Shown piece after piece: positions 53,397 to 64,000 of a stretch of DNA of 64,000 nt (positions are counted from its first letter, which is position 1; each line of letters opens with the position of its first letter). A program made the position numbers and the translations under genes. The notes beneath the pieces were generated by a model. That model saw only the letters and a list, made by a program, of their open reading frames with translations, searched no databases and had not been told where the DNA came from. The DNA lies in contig JALJCQ010000023.1 of assembly GCA_023091665.1 (NCBI GenBank), positions 62,001 to 126,000 on the forward strand. Direction: 5' to 3'. This DNA comes from Pythium myriotylum. Lineage: Eukaryota; Oomycota; Peronosporomycetes; Pythiales; Pythiaceae.

Positions 53397-55155
53397 CTAT
53401 AACAGCGCGAAGTCACTGCGATTCTTGTTCACAGTGCGCTCAGTGCCCACTTCACTGAAATACAAACGACTTGATCCACGGGCCGTTTCGCGACCATCGT
53501 CGTCAAGCATCACAGGAGAGGACCCACGATCCAATGAGCTGTTATAGTCATCAGGTGTTAGAGGCACACTGGCCCGGTGGGAGCACGGAATGGATGAAGT
53601 CTGGGAGAACGAACGCTTTCGGTCCTCTTCGTTGATGGTCTCGAGCGTTGGCACCGGCGAGCTGAACTTGCGAGCCATCGCACGAATATAGTTGGTTCCT
53701 CGGTTTGATGATGACGTCTGCCTCTGAGGTGACAATGCATCTTGTTCTGCTCGGCTGATAAAAGAAGGGGCAGGTTCCAGTCCCGACTTCTGGTCGTCTA
53801 GCTGTGCCTCCAAAGCACGCTTCTTCTTGATGACAAATGCACACACAACGCCGACGGCAGCAAGGACGCCCATGATAGCAAACACCGTGCCAGTAGCATT
53901 AGTGCTTGTTTCCGACTTCGTGTTCGCCTGTTGAACCGAATCACCACCAGTCGCTGTTGCACCATCTCCGCTAGATGCCTTGTTCACGCCTTCAGCACCA
54001 ATCGTATCGGCACTCGTTCCACCGCCGCCGGTCGCAGCACCTCCTCCTCCACCTCCACCTCCAGTCGCACCACCGCCTGAAGTAAGAATTACTCCACTCC
54101 CGCCTTGCGGAATGACAACACCAGGTTTCAGATCGGACTCATTCGCCCCGGACCCACTAGAGGATGGATTGCCAAGGCTCGATCCCCCAGTGGAGTTACT
54201 ACCGCTCGACGGTGGTTGCGTAGTTTCAGGGGCGCCGCAGCACGAGCCACTGATACAGTACGACCCCATGATCACGGCATGATCAGACGGGTAACAGCCT
54301 GAGAAGTTCTGTCGAATGACCTCCGTTTTAGTCTGGCACGTGCCGGATGAAAGCTTGTGGAATGTGAAGTCGAACTTCTCCTGACAAGTTGGCGAGATCA
54401 TGTCGCCGCAGAAAGTTGGGTCCTCGTTTGTTTCGAGCCAGTTATCTGCGAAGAGCGTTTGGATGGCCTGGTAGTTTCTCTTGGCGTTGAAGTCTCCCGT
54501 AAGAACCGTGATCTTGTCGTCACCAGAGCAGATCGCTGGCGTCTTGGCAATGATAATCTTTGAGGCTTCGTTCTGTGCCAAGTCATTGCCGGGTGTCTCG
54601 TAGTGGGTGTTCAGAATGCACACAGTATTTCCAGACTTGAGGTGTTTGAAGCGGCCATACACGAACGTGCGATAGTACACCATTCCCCACGCAGCCGAGG
54701 GTGCATCCGGGTTTGGGCCCTGGCGAGACAGAAGTGGTAAGTTAGCAACGCATGGTGTCTCCTCTGTCTGATCAGTGGCGTCCACTTACAAACCAGTACA
54801 TGCCCTGCTTGATGAGCTCCCAGTCGGTTGACTTGTAGTAAATGGCATTGACCTCGGAGGCTGCGCCGTTGAGCGATCCGGTGCTCGTGCCGATCGACTT
54901 GTAGGAGGCCTTGAGGTTGTCGTCGAGGAAGGCTTTCTGCTCGTCCGAGGTCTCCTGCGTGCCGACGAAGTCGGGGCCGACGGTCGAGATTTGGCTCGCG
55001 ACGTTTCCTTTGCGTTCTCCAGCCCAGTTGCTGCAGCGCGCAGCGGCGTCGCCCGAGGCGTACGAGGTGCGGATGTTGAAACTCATGACCTTGACGACCA
55101 CGTCGTCGGCCTGCGCGCCGGCGGCCGCGAGCGCGAGGACCGCGAGAAGGCGCAT
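53397..55155 (-). CDS. type I membrane EEP-fold (DNase I-like) nuclease/phosphatase
   Basis: Exons (minus strand) 54790-55155 and 53397-54719 give 562 aa, with a 70-nt intron. A signal peptide (MRLLAVLALAAAGAQA) is followed by an endonuclease/exonuclease/phosphatase domain: VMSFNIRT, GTQETSDEQ (metal-binding Glu), CILNTHYETPG, TVLTGDFNAK and SDHAVIMG (catalytic His). All expected active-site positions are present. A Gly/Ser/Thr-rich linker (about 320-415, with Gly runs), one membrane span (VFAIMGVLAAVGVVCAFVI) and a Ser-rich cytosolic tail of about 140 residues follow. The catalytic domain therefore faces outside the cell or the lumen. The substrate (nucleic acid, phosphoinositide or sphingolipid) cannot be told from sequence. 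Confidence 0.88.
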
Positions 55156-55625
55156 GGAGGCGTCGCTCGGGGCCTGCGGTGGTCAAGTCCAAATGGCGTC
55201 CGCCGCTTCCGGGCCTTTGCCGTGACCGCGACGCGAATGGGCGACGGTCAGCCGCCGAGCCAGAAGCATGGCACCGGATGGGCGAGTGACTCTCCATGCC
55301 CCGGAAACATCCGGTTCACCACAAGAGGTGATCATGGGAGCAAGTCAGAAAGGCCTACCCCTAGTACCGAGAAGCGGGTTCTTTACACCGGAGCCCTGAC
55401 CAGCGATTGGCTCTGCGCCCTCTCGCTTCTGTTAATCATAGCTTGAAGACGATTCGGATTGGTCGAAACCCATTCGCGGTCGCGACATTGCGGCGGGATG
55501 TGGCCATGTCGCCAAGCGGATGCGTTCCCGCTCAGGACGCGTCGGGTCGGAAGAAGGCGTTGGGTATGCGACAACGATGCAGATCGTCCTTCTCTCCGCG
55601 ACTAGATGGAGTGCGAGACACTGCC
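55156..55625. other. 470-bp gap upstream of the EEP gene
   Basis: It should carry the promoter of the EEP gene and the 3' UTR of TMEM131. No ORF with coding character, no RNA gene and no repeat was seen. Confidence 0.5.
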
Positions 55626-58600
55626 TTAGCGACGCCTCGGCTTCGAAGACGACTCGCCCGCAGAGAGCTCCACGCCGCCCAGCGCCGACAACTGGCTCGG
55701 CGGCCTCACGCTCTTGCTGAGTGCACGACTTTCCCGCGCGGAAGCAGACCGAGTGGGTCGACTGCCGATGTGGCCGCTCGTCGGATGCAACGCACCCAGG
55801 GGTCGATGAGCACTGCCGTTGCCCACTGGCGGTCCGAACAATGAGTACGACGATGCGAACGCAGGCTGACGCGACGGCCGTGCGCTCACGCCACTCGTGA
55901 CTGGAGCTAGCAAACGTTGAAGCGAGGCGTCTGATACTTGGGACGGCGGCATTGGCGATCCTGCTCGCAAGAGCTGCTCGAATGCGACACGAGACGCCTC
56001 CGGAGTGGCATCCGCTGGTGTAAATCCTGGAGGTGCAGTTTTGGTAGCCGAAGGGCGAGGGCTCTGGTCTCCGAGCGACGGAGCTCCACCCGCAGCGAAG
56101 AGCGAGCTCATAGGCATCAATGGTGGAGCCATTGACAGCGAGCTGATGACGTCACATCGTTGACTGTTCGTCGAATCGCCAAGTGCTGCCTCAGCTGATC
56201 CTCTTTGCTCGATTCGCGCAGACGAATACTCGGGTTCCCCGAACGTTTGATCGTCTTCCACGAGTTTGCCGATCTCGGACTGCAATGATTCGAAAGACAA
56301 GGCACTCCAGTCGTCATCGAAATTGAGGGCGAGCGTAAATCCATCTAGACTTTTCTTCTCGGGTGGGGGAGTGGATGAAAATGACGAGCCCGAAACTTCA
56401 GCAATCAGACCACCCACAGGTTTCTCTTCACCTGCATCACTCAAGATCATATCGCCGGGAATCTCGACATCTTCGATGCCTGTGTCTTCACCTTGCAATA
56501 TAGTTGACTGGGTACTCCCCACTGGTTCCTGGGTGATCAATATCATGGAATCGAACTCCGGGGAGCTATCGCCCATTTTAATCGCCGCAGGCTCCATGAC
56601 GTGCTGGTGTGACGTTGAATGGGACATGCCACGATCGGACCCGTTTGACGGCCCCATAGATCCATCCTTGGGACATTTGCTGTCACGATCGGAAGATATG
56701 ACGCTGCTACTGGTCGTTTCTGACGAAACATTGGGAGTACTCTCATCGCTGAAAGAGGGGGTATTGAGCTTTGCTCGATCCTGCCTTAATTGAAGGAGGG
56801 TGGTGACTGCAGGAGTCACCAAGGTTGTGGCAGTGCCTGCCATCGCCAATCGTTCCAATTGTTTGAGCTCATCAGTCATCTCAACAAAGTTGACAATATC
56901 ACTTCCGATCGTCTCCGTTTCCGCATGCGAGACTTCATGAGAACTCCTTCGTGGAACGAGTTGTGGACTGGTGTTAAGCCTTGACACAGCCACCCGGCAC
57001 AGAGCGGTTGCGACTACAATCATAGCAACTGCAGACACCAGCACCCAAAAACTCTTCATTGTCCTTGCCACAGCAGTGGACAAAAGAAGACGCCGGCATT
57101 GAAAAGATGCTTTTGTGGAAATGCGACCTTCAAGAGTGAAAGAGCTAACTCCGTTCTCCGTGACGACGTCGAGTCGACTCTGCGTACTTGAGCGGAAGCA
57201 GTCCGGTTTGAAATCAACTCGCATTGGCAGCGTCTCGTTTGGAGCTAGTGAGAATGACCATATCCTATGACTATCGTTGCCCCTTTGCTCAACAGAAGCC
57301 TGGTTGTCAGTTGATAACTCGAACGTTGGGCTGCTTTGAATTAATACAATGGATACCTTCAGATTGAGTGTGCCCGAGTTCACTATGTGAATAACTCTTG
57401 CAAGATGCACACCAGTCGTATTGATATTCACATCTTCGAGTCGGAACACGACTGATTTTATCGACAACGAATCGGACGTTTCAATTTTCTCTTCCGTCTG
57501 TTCATCATGGTTATAAGGGAGAATCTTGATGGATAAAGAGCCCTGCCCACTGGCTGCAACGATTCGAATAGGCTCGATATGGGTCAGGTTGTTGCGAACG
57601 TATATGAATCTGTCCCAGACACCGATAACGGAGGGGAAGAAATAGATTGGTCCAAGGATGCCATCATGCCGACCATCAACGCGAACGACACGTGATTTGT
57701 AATATAGAGGTGGGACTTGGTGAGGATCGGATGGGGTTCGAAACGGCTCCTTACGTCTCACTTGCTCGAACCGCTCTCTCGCAATGTCGTGCCACTCACC
57801 GAGGCATTCAAGTTCAGTCATATCGTCGTCGCACGAATAGAATAGCTCTTTGTCTTCTCGAGTCGTAGCAAGCTCGAAGTCAATCGCTACATCACAAGGG
57901 TTGGTAATTTTTACCAACACAGAGGCTGAAGTGAGCAAGTTTGTCAAGGGGAATGATACGGTCGATCCGTCGTCACTCGACGGGAAAATACTTGGGCGTG
58001 ACACAAAGGCAGTGATATCGACTGATGCAGTCAGCGTAGAGTCAGTGCCGAGAGCTACACTGATCTCAGACCGCTCTCCACGATCATCGAGTGCACTTCC
58101 CCATTCTTTGGCTCGAATCTCAAGTTGCTTGATATCGTTCACTGTCACGATGCTACCAAATGCGGACATCGACGTCGTAGACCGCATCGACTTGTTCGGA
58201 ACGAAACAGTCTGAAAAATAGCCTTCGCGTTTGCAGTCAGCATAGAAGGAGCTCGGAAAATAATATAACGTGACGTTCGTAGTCGAGTTGGCGGGAATGA
58301 TATCCGGTAGCTGCCATAAACCAAACGCATTGAACCTTCCTTTGGAGTTACCACTTTCGACAATGACACCCCGTGAGTGTACGTCGTGCTCAAGAGTTGA
58401 AGTGAATGGAACGTCGACGTATCCTAAGCGCCCAGGATGGATGTGTGGGACTTCTATGGACTTGAGCTTTGGTCTGATTGTCCCTTTTACAATCTCAAAG
58501 CGCAGGAGAACATGAATCGTCTCAAACTTCGACTCTAGAGTCAAAACTGGCTCCAGAGAGAGTCCAATTCGTGTCGTCTTAAACTTGACTCGCATCAACA

Positions 58601-60701
58601 ATGACATTGTATCACCTGGTGCGATTGCAACGGTACGATTGATAGCTTTCATGTTTGGGAGGCGACTTCGACGCCAAGCAGCGTTAATCATTGCGAGCTC
58701 ATCTGGAATGTGGTCTGCATGGAATGACATGGTCGCCTTGGCATCAAATGACTGTTTCGGAGAATGAGGGTTGACCAATATTTTCATTTGTAGATTGGTT
58801 GGGTTTGCGTTGGTGACATTTACCGATTCCTCGAGAATACCAAACCGCGCAACTTTGCCCATCTCGATAACCACACGGCGGCACAACGTTGAATGTTGCT
58901 GTGGAACCGAGAATGTTTTAGCTGCTTCCGACGAAGAACGGTCATGATCTAAATCGTCAACGACGCCATGAGCTACGCAGCTGCTGGCCTGCACAATGTG
59001 ATCTATTGCTGTCCTTGTGCTTGTCAACTTTGCAGCCCCGGTAAACAGCGATATTGGAACGTGGTGAACACTTGCATTGGTCTCGATTTGCAAAGAGCAC
59101 GTGCGCATGTACTTCAAATCAAGAACGGGGTGAGTTTGGATCCAGACGACCGGTAGTCGAGCTGAAGCGGGCACATGACCAACACCAAATGACTGAATCG
59201 AGAAGTCTTCACACTGCGAGGAAAGGAAGACTCGCTCTACTTCGAAGGGTACATCAAAGTGGTTCCACAAAGCTAGTGGATGGGATGAAACCTCGCCATG
59301 GTGAGCAATTACTTCATGTGAATCAGACTTGGACGGCATAGTATTCGAACTATCCCTTGCAACTAATCGTACTATCGTTTCCGACATCGAGTACGAGAGA
59401 TGTCCTCGAATTGCGAATCCACTAAGGTTTACATTGTAAATAGACTCGCCAGCAGTGGTATCGGTTCGTATCTGAAGCTTTGCTCTATACACGCCAGATT
59501 GATAATCAGTCCTTGGATTTCGAACCACCAATTGAACGACTCGCAGCACTCTCGTCTTCGATGGGACAGTGAGTTGGCTTTCGTCATGATCCGCGACCAG
59601 AGCCAAGCCGTCACTGTCGACGACAACAATTTCCCGCACAATAACAGGGTGTGAAGCAGTATTGTGGAAAGACAGCGATAGTTGCCTTCTCTCGAGTGGC
59701 CTCGTGAAAACACCCACATCAAAGTCGCTGGGTTGAACAATAAAACTGCTTTTCTGCACGTCGATTCGGATCGGGATCACAAACTGTTGATTCGAAGTCT
59801 CAAGGTGTATAGACGAGAGGTGGCGACCGATTGCCTCACTAGCAGTGAAGACATAGCGTGCGACAGGCTTCATTGCGGACGATGGCACCTCCCACGACGA
59901 TGTCGCAGACGATTCAGTCTCCAAGCTTGTGTGCTCGAGAGGGAGCAGCACGTCTCCAATACCTTCGGGAGAGTATATTTCAGACACGCGTAGAGCTGTA
60001 ATCGTTGGGTTGTACATTCTGATCGTATGCTCAACACGGGAACCCGCCGGCAGCGAGATGTGAAGTCCCCGAAGCCCGAAGGAGCTGGGTTTGACGTGAC
60101 CACGCACGGGTAATGCGAACTCGCCAGCGGATGTCTCGAGAAAAATGAACAATTGGATCTGTTGTGGCTGGCTGGCAACGAAAATAATCGATAGATTAAT
60201 ACTCCGGCCTGGACCCAGCACGATGCCACGGGGTGTTGCGAGCCAGAACGAATCGCTCTCGAAGCGCACGTCATCGATACGGATGGATCGTTGCGCAAGA
60301 TTCTTCACTGCCACGCTGTAGACAGCCGGGATGCAGGGCTCTGCCCAACCGATATCCAGTTGGGCGGGCGAGAAAGCAAGGCCCTCTGCTGCGCCGGACG
60401 GCATGAACAGCCTCACGCCGTCGGAGCGAGAGCGCCCACGGCCACCGACTCGAGCGACGATATCATCTGGGGAGGTTGCTTGGTCTACCTCGAAGAGTTG
60501 ATCACTCTCGATCTCTCCCAGCGTTTCCGTCATGACCTGGTCGGCAAGTTCATAGTCGTCATCAACAGGCTGCGGATCAGCGCTGTCTGGTGCGAAGAGC
60601 AGCGTTGATGCGCGCATGGATTCTGCTCGCGCGACGAAGCAGACCGCCACTAGCAACAGAAGCACACGCGCGGGGCTACGCCGGCCCCAGACGCTGCGCA
60701 T
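55626..60701 (-). CDS. TMEM131: TMEM131-like ER membrane protein
   Basis: A single exon of 1691 aa from the Met at 60701, chosen because a signal peptide starts there (MRSVWGRRSPARVLLLLVAV). The frame extends 40 codons further up without clear coding character. The lumenal part has repeated PapD/ASPM-like beta domains: LDIGWAEPCIPAVYSVAVKN with GRSINLSIIFVA, then a second block with FDVGVFTRPLERRQLSLSFH, as in TMEM131. A single span lies at about 1215-1240 (FWVLVSAVAMIVVATALCRV). The cytosolic tail of about 450 residues is Ser/Thr/Pro-rich. Animal TMEM131 binds procollagen and TRAPPC8 during ER export; the cargo in an organism without collagen must differ. Confidence 0.85.
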   Translation of the reverse strand: MRSVWGRRSPARVLLLLVAVCFVARAESMRASTLLFAPDSADPQPVDDDYELADQVMTETLGEIESDQLFEVDQATSPDDIVARVGGRGRSRSDGVRLFMPSGAAEGLAFSPAQLDIGWAEPCIPAVYSVAVKNLAQRSIRIDDVRFESDSFWLATPRGIVLGPGRSINLSIIFVASQPQQIQLFIFLETSAGEFALPVRGHVKPSSFGLRGLHISLPAGSRVEHTIRMYNPTITALRVSEIYSPEGIGDVLLPLEHTSLETESSATSSWEVPSSAMKPVARYVFTASEAIGRHLSSIHLETSNQQFVIPIRIDVQKSSFIVQPSDFDVGVFTRPLERRQLSLSFHNTASHPVIVREIVVVDSDGLALVADHDESQLTVPSKTRVLRVVQLVVRNPRTDYQSGVYRAKLQIRTDTTAGESIYNVNLSGFAIRGHLSYSMSETIVRLVARDSSNTMPSKSDSHEVIAHHGEVSSHPLALWNHFDVPFEVERVFLSSQCEDFSIQSFGVGHVPASARLPVVWIQTHPVLDLKYMRTCSLQIETNASVHHVPISLFTGAAKLTSTRTAIDHIVQASSCVAHGVVDDLDHDRSSSEAAKTFSVPQQHSTLCRRVVIEMGKVARFGILEESVNVTNANPTNLQMKILVNPHSPKQSFDAKATMSFHADHIPDELAMINAAWRRSRLPNMKAINRTVAIAPGDTMSLLMRVKFKTTRIGLSLEPVLTLESKFETIHVLLRFEIVKGTIRPKLKSIEVPHIHPGRLGYVDVPFTSTLEHDVHSRGVIVESGNSKGRFNAFGLWQLPDIIPANSTTNVTLYYFPSSFYADCKREGYFSDCFVPNKSMRSTTSMSAFGSIVTVNDIKQLEIRAKEWGSALDDRGERSEISVALGTDSTLTASVDITAFVSRPSIFPSSDDGSTVSFPLTNLLTSASVLVKITNPCDVAIDFELATTREDKELFYSCDDDMTELECLGEWHDIARERFEQVRRKEPFRTPSDPHQVPPLYYKSRVVRVDGRHDGILGPIYFFPSVIGVWDRFIYVRNNLTHIEPIRIVAASGQGSLSIKILPYNHDEQTEEKIETSDSLSIKSVVFRLEDVNINTTGVHLARVIHIVNSGTLNLKVSIVLIQSSPTFELSTDNQASVEQRGNDSHRIWSFSLAPNETLPMRVDFKPDCFRSSTQSRLDVVTENGVSSFTLEGRISTKASFQCRRLLLSTAVARTMKSFWVLVSAVAMIVVATALCRVAVSRLNTSPQLVPRRSSHEVSHAETETIGSDIVNFVEMTDELKQLERLAMAGTATTLVTPAVTTLLQLRQDRAKLNTPSFSDESTPNVSSETTSSSVISSDRDSKCPKDGSMGPSNGSDRGMSHSTSHQHVMEPAAIKMGDSSPEFDSMILITQEPVGSTQSTILQGEDTGIEDVEIPGDMILSDAGEEKPVGGLIAEVSGSSFSSTPPPEKKSLDGFTLALNFDDDWSALSFESLQSEIGKLVEDDQTFGEPEYSSARIEQRGSAEAALGDSTNSQRCDVISSLSMAPPLMPMSSLFAAGGAPSLGDQSPRPSATKTAPPGFTPADATPEASRVAFEQLLRAGSPMPPSQVSDASLQRLLAPVTSGVSARPSRQPAFASSYSLFGPPVGNGSAHRPLGALHPTSGHIGSRPTRSASARESRALSKSVRPPSQLSALGGVELSAGESSSKPRRR

Positions 60702-61293
60702 CTTGCTGGTCTGGGGATCCTCTGTCCAAAAGGTTTCTTTATTTTGCTTGCCTTTCATGAAGCCTTGTATTGCGGCGTATTCGTTTTGGAAGGTTGGCAC
60801 GACACGCCTTCCTCGAGGCATTCTGTCAACTTTCTTCCCGACTCCACGATTCCTACACGCCCCTTGTCAGCTTGAAGGCTGTATATGTAGTAGGGCAATA
60901 AAGGGACGATCACTACATCTGCGCCTTTCTGAGGGTAGACGTTTAAAAGCGCGGGCGACAAGTGATGCAACTCCCCGACCTGTTCCCATTGACAGAACTC
61001 TATCGCTGGAGGATTCACCAGGACCTGGAAAATAAGGAGCCTAGAACGCGCGTAGGGGGAAACGACATCAGGTGGATCCGAGGACAGGTCGGAAGCGTTG
61101 CCTGCAAACTAGTTACATTTGATTACAGCCGTCGAGCAAGATGACCAACCGCGAAAGTCGCGACCTGCACTCGCTTGCTGATAAATCGAACGCGACTGGT
61201 TTGGTGTCCGTGCAACCAAGCCTCCATCCTCTAGTGCTCGCTGGCTCTGGGGCGAAAGCGTCCCACGCATCCGAGTCGTCGATCCCAAACAAT
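60702..61293. other. 592-bp gap between TMEM131 and RPS29
   Basis: Contains the upstream region of TMEM131 and the 3' region of RPS29. Short ORFs on both strands have no coding character. No tRNA-like cloverleaf was seen. Confidence 0.45.
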
Positions 61294-61535
61294 TTATCTG
61301 TACTGCTCGCGAGAAAAAATGCGCGTGAGTCTCGACCGCGACTTGGAGAGCACAGAGCGGGGCTCCTGGCGAACCGTACCTTGACGAAGCCAATCTGGGT
61401 GGCGCGCTCACGGAAGCAGCGACGGCACATGTTGAGGCCGTACTTGCGGATCAGACCACGCGTGGTGTGGCAGACGCGGCAGTGGCGCGAGTCCTTGCCG
61501 TAGGTGCGCGGGTGGGTGTAGGTGAGGTTGGTCAT
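61294..61535 (-). CDS. RPS29: 40S ribosomal protein S29 (uS14)
   Basis: Exons (minus strand) 61380-61535 and 61294-61302 give 54 aa, with a 77-nt intron. The sequence is near-universal: [37 protein letters not shown] and ATQIGFVK. It has the four zinc-binding Cys in CxxC...CxxC form. The last exon is only 9 nt and encodes Tyr-Arg-stop, which restores the usual C-terminus. The Met at 61535 is preferred over the in-frame one at 61553 because it gives the conserved length. Confidence 0.95.
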
Positions 61536-61903
61536 CTTGACAGCTCTACGCACGGGCCTCTGTTAGTGCTGTCCGCCGCCGCCGCCGCCATCTCCCTCAC
61601 CTTTCCTGATTGCTTTGGACAGTAGCGAATGGCCCGAGCCGCACCCACAGGTTACTTGATCTCCTCGCTCTCCAACCAGTGCTTGGGCGGCAAGAAGAGC
61701 GGTCCGGACCGGAACGATCGCGGTCCCAGTAGGGGTAGGTCGGTTCACTGACGGTTCAAAAGATGAGGTACAATTGTTCTGATGACACTACTATCGCCAC
61801 GTGTCAAAACGGCGGGAGCCAATTGTACCCCAGTGGCCCCTGATCCCGGAATGCCTCTCGTATCTTCCCCCTCGCGATTGCCCATCAAACGAGCGACGGA
61901 GCA
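61536..61903. promoter_or_regulatory. divergent upstream region of RPS29 and STT3
   Basis: The region is 368 bp between divergent starts. It contains a (CCG)5-6 run at about 61573-61589 on the plus strand. No gene or RNA was found. Confidence 0.4.
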
Positions 61904-64000
61904 ATGGCGCCCAAGAGCAAGGCGAAGAAGAACGACGCCCACGAGGCACCGAGCGTGCCTGCGGAAGAGGCCGCGCCGGCGGCCGAGGCGCCGGCCCCGA
62001 AGATCCACCTCGTCTTCGGCGTGGACCTCGACTCGCCCGAAGACGTCGAGGACGCCTCCAGCGCGCTCGCGCCCGTCGCCAAGTACGCGATCTTGGGCAT
62101 GATCTGCTTGATGTCGTTTGCCATCCGTCTCTTTGCGGTTGTGCGCTACGAATCCGTGCGTTCTTGGATCTTACTTCGCTGGCACTACTCGGACTTGGGA
62201 ATACTCACTCGTGCATTTGCTTCTAGGTCATCCACGAGTTCGACCCGTATTTCAACTACCGCACTACCAAATACCTTGCGACGGAGGGCTTTTTGGAGTT
62301 CTTGGACTGGTTCGATGATCGTGCGTGGTACCCGCTGGGACGTATCATTGGTGGCACGATCTACCCAGGCCTCATGTACACTGCCGCAATGGTCTACTGG
62401 GTTCTCAACCTCTTCAACATCTCGATAAACGTACGCAACACGTGTGTTTTCTTGGCACCCGTTTTTGCCGCCAACACAGCGATTGCTAGCTACTTGCTGA
62501 CCAAGGAGGTGACCAAGCGCTCCAGTGCCGGTCTTCTTGCGGCGGCGTTTGCGGGAATCGTGCCGTCGTACATCTCTCGCTCGGTCGGCGGCTCGTACGA
62601 TAACGAGGGTGTCGCGATCTTCGCGCTCATCTTCACGTTCTATCTGTGGATCAAATCGGTGCATACGGGATCAATGTTCTGGTCGGCGTGCTGCGCGCTC
62701 AGCTACTTCTACATGGTTGCTGCCTGGGGTGGTTACGTCTTCATCATCAACATGATTCCGATCTACGTTTTGGTGATGATCTTCGCTGGACGCTACTCGC
62801 CACGCCTGTACATCGCTTACTCGACGTTCTACACACTCGGCAGTCTCATGGCCATGCAGGTGCCATTCGTGGGCTTCAACGTTGTCAAGCAGGCGGAATG
62901 TGCCGGCTCCCACGGCGTCTTCGTTTTGCTCCAGGTCTACTGCTTCGTCAACTGGGTGCGCAACTTCATCTCGGCAGACTCTTTCCGTCGGCTCGTGATT
63001 GTTGGTGCGGGGCTCATCGTGGCTGCTGTTGCGTCGATCCTCCTGGTTCTCCAGCTCATGGGCAAGGTGCAATGGACTGGTCGTAGCTTGACACTTCTTG
63101 ACCCGACTTACGCGTCGAAGTACATTCCAATCATCGCGTCCGTCAGCGAGCACCAGCCGACCACGTGGACATCATACTTCTTCGACCTTCACGTGCTTGT
63201 GCCGTTTGCACCGGTGGGTCTTTACTTCTTGTTCGCGAACATCACTGATGGCGGCATTTTCGTCATCTTGTATGGCACAGTCGCGTGGTACTTCGCTGGT
63301 GTCATGGTGCGTTTGATGCTCACCCTCGCGCCGATCGCGTGCATTCTCGGAGCCATTGGAATCTCGTCGACACTGCGCAAATTCATGGGTATTTTGCGAC
63401 GCCCGTCTTCGTTCGTTCTCCAGAAGAACAGCGCGCAGGAAGTCCCCGTGCCGATCGCACTGTCGGTTATTGGTGGCTTACTGCTGCTTCTCTTGAGCTA
63501 CACGTTCCATGCGACTTTCGTGTCATCGATGGCCTACTCATCCCCGTCGATTGTAATCGAGGCTGGTCGCTCGCAGTCGGGTGAACGCTTCAACTTCGAC
63601 GACTACCGCGAGGCTTACTTCTGGCTTCGCCAGAACACCGATGCGGACGCCAAGATTCTCGCTTGGTGGGACTACGGCTACCAGATGTCGGCTATGGCCA
63701 ACCGCACTGTCATCGTTGACAACAACACGTGGAACAACACACACATTGCAACAGTTGGTCGCGCACTTGCTTCGACAGAAGAGGATGCGTATCCGATCCT
63801 CCAGAGTCTTGATGTCGACTATGTGCTGGTCATCTTCGGTGGCGTCACGGGCTACAGCTCGGATGACATCAACAAGTTCCTCTGGCCTGTGCGTATCGGT
63901 TCGGGGGTATTCCCCAACGATATGCCGAGCGAGCGTGACTTTTACTCAGCCGCCGGCAACTTCGATGTCGGCGCTGGCGGCTCCAAGGTGCTTCACAACT
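61904..64000 (+). CDS. STT3: oligosaccharyltransferase catalytic subunit STT3 (partial)
   Basis: Exons 61904-62155 and 62227 onward; the gene runs off the right edge after about 675 residues. An Ala/Pro/Glu-rich N-terminus is followed by many membrane spans. Key motifs are EFDPYFNYRTTKYL (first catalytic Asp in EL1), SYDNEGVAIFAL, SVSEHQPTTW (the SVSE motif of EL5) and the signature WWDYGYQ near residue 567. N-linked sequons follow (NRT and NNT at about 578-587). The enzyme moves the preassembled glycan from dolichol to Asn-X-Ser/Thr in the ER lumen. The intron of 71 nt lies just before EFDPYF. Confidence 0.97.

Noticed and set aside
1..64000. CRISPR arrays, tRNA and rRNA genes
   Set aside because: No spaced direct-repeat array was seen and no cloverleaf or rRNA core motif was recognised by eye. 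A tRNAscan run would settle the tRNA question.

Overview
The window looks like nuclear DNA of an oomycete (a flagellated, fungus-like stramenopile). Three things point there. Genes are dense, with many spliced by short GT-AG introns of about 41-84 nt. The cilium/zoospore genes (CCDC40, CFAP299, FOR20/CEP20) sit beside a DASH-complex subunit (DAD1). The mobile DNA is a mix of Ty1/copia, Ty3/gypsy and PiggyBac of the kind common in oomycetes. The species cannot be fixed from the sequence alone.

Positions 1 to about 13,800 are a graveyard of mobile elements. In order: the 3' end of a copia polyprotein running into its LTR; a frameshifted gypsy integrase; a broken minus-strand gag-like gene; a broken UPF1-like SF1 helicase; a dead PiggyBac element whose protein begins with a chromodomain and a cysteine-rich finger; a broken P-loop kinase of the NEDD4BP2/PNK type; and small copia scraps. 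No intact host gene is visible here.

From about 13,900 to the right edge the DNA is packed with host genes, often head-to-head with 110-200 bp between starts or tail-to-tail with a few bases between stops. They group by role. Traffic and endomembrane: PX-VPS9 Rab5 GEF, p24/TMED, ZW10, TMEM131, STT3. RNA and ribosome: DNAJC17, SMU1, SHQ1, UTP5/WDR43, RPS29. Ubiquitin/proteasome: DDI1, RPT6. Cilium, centrosome and spindle: Sfi1-like coiled coil, FOR20, CCDC40, CFAP299, DAD1. Signalling and membrane: a PH-AGC kinase, an RA-PH-RGS protein, a CorA Mg channel, a type I membrane EEP-fold enzyme. An MSS51-like protein, an IQ protein, a C12orf56-like protein and two unassigned coiled-coil proteins complete the set.

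Exon structures were worked out by hand from reading frames, splice signals and family alignments recalled from memory. Where I give exon coordinates, the exon lengths sum to an open frame unless stated. The clearest non-routine results are a four-exon DAD1 gene hidden among short exons, a 2-nt frame break inside the DDI1 protease domain, a GC-AG intron in the same gene, and the chromodomain-zinc finger-PiggyBac fusion.
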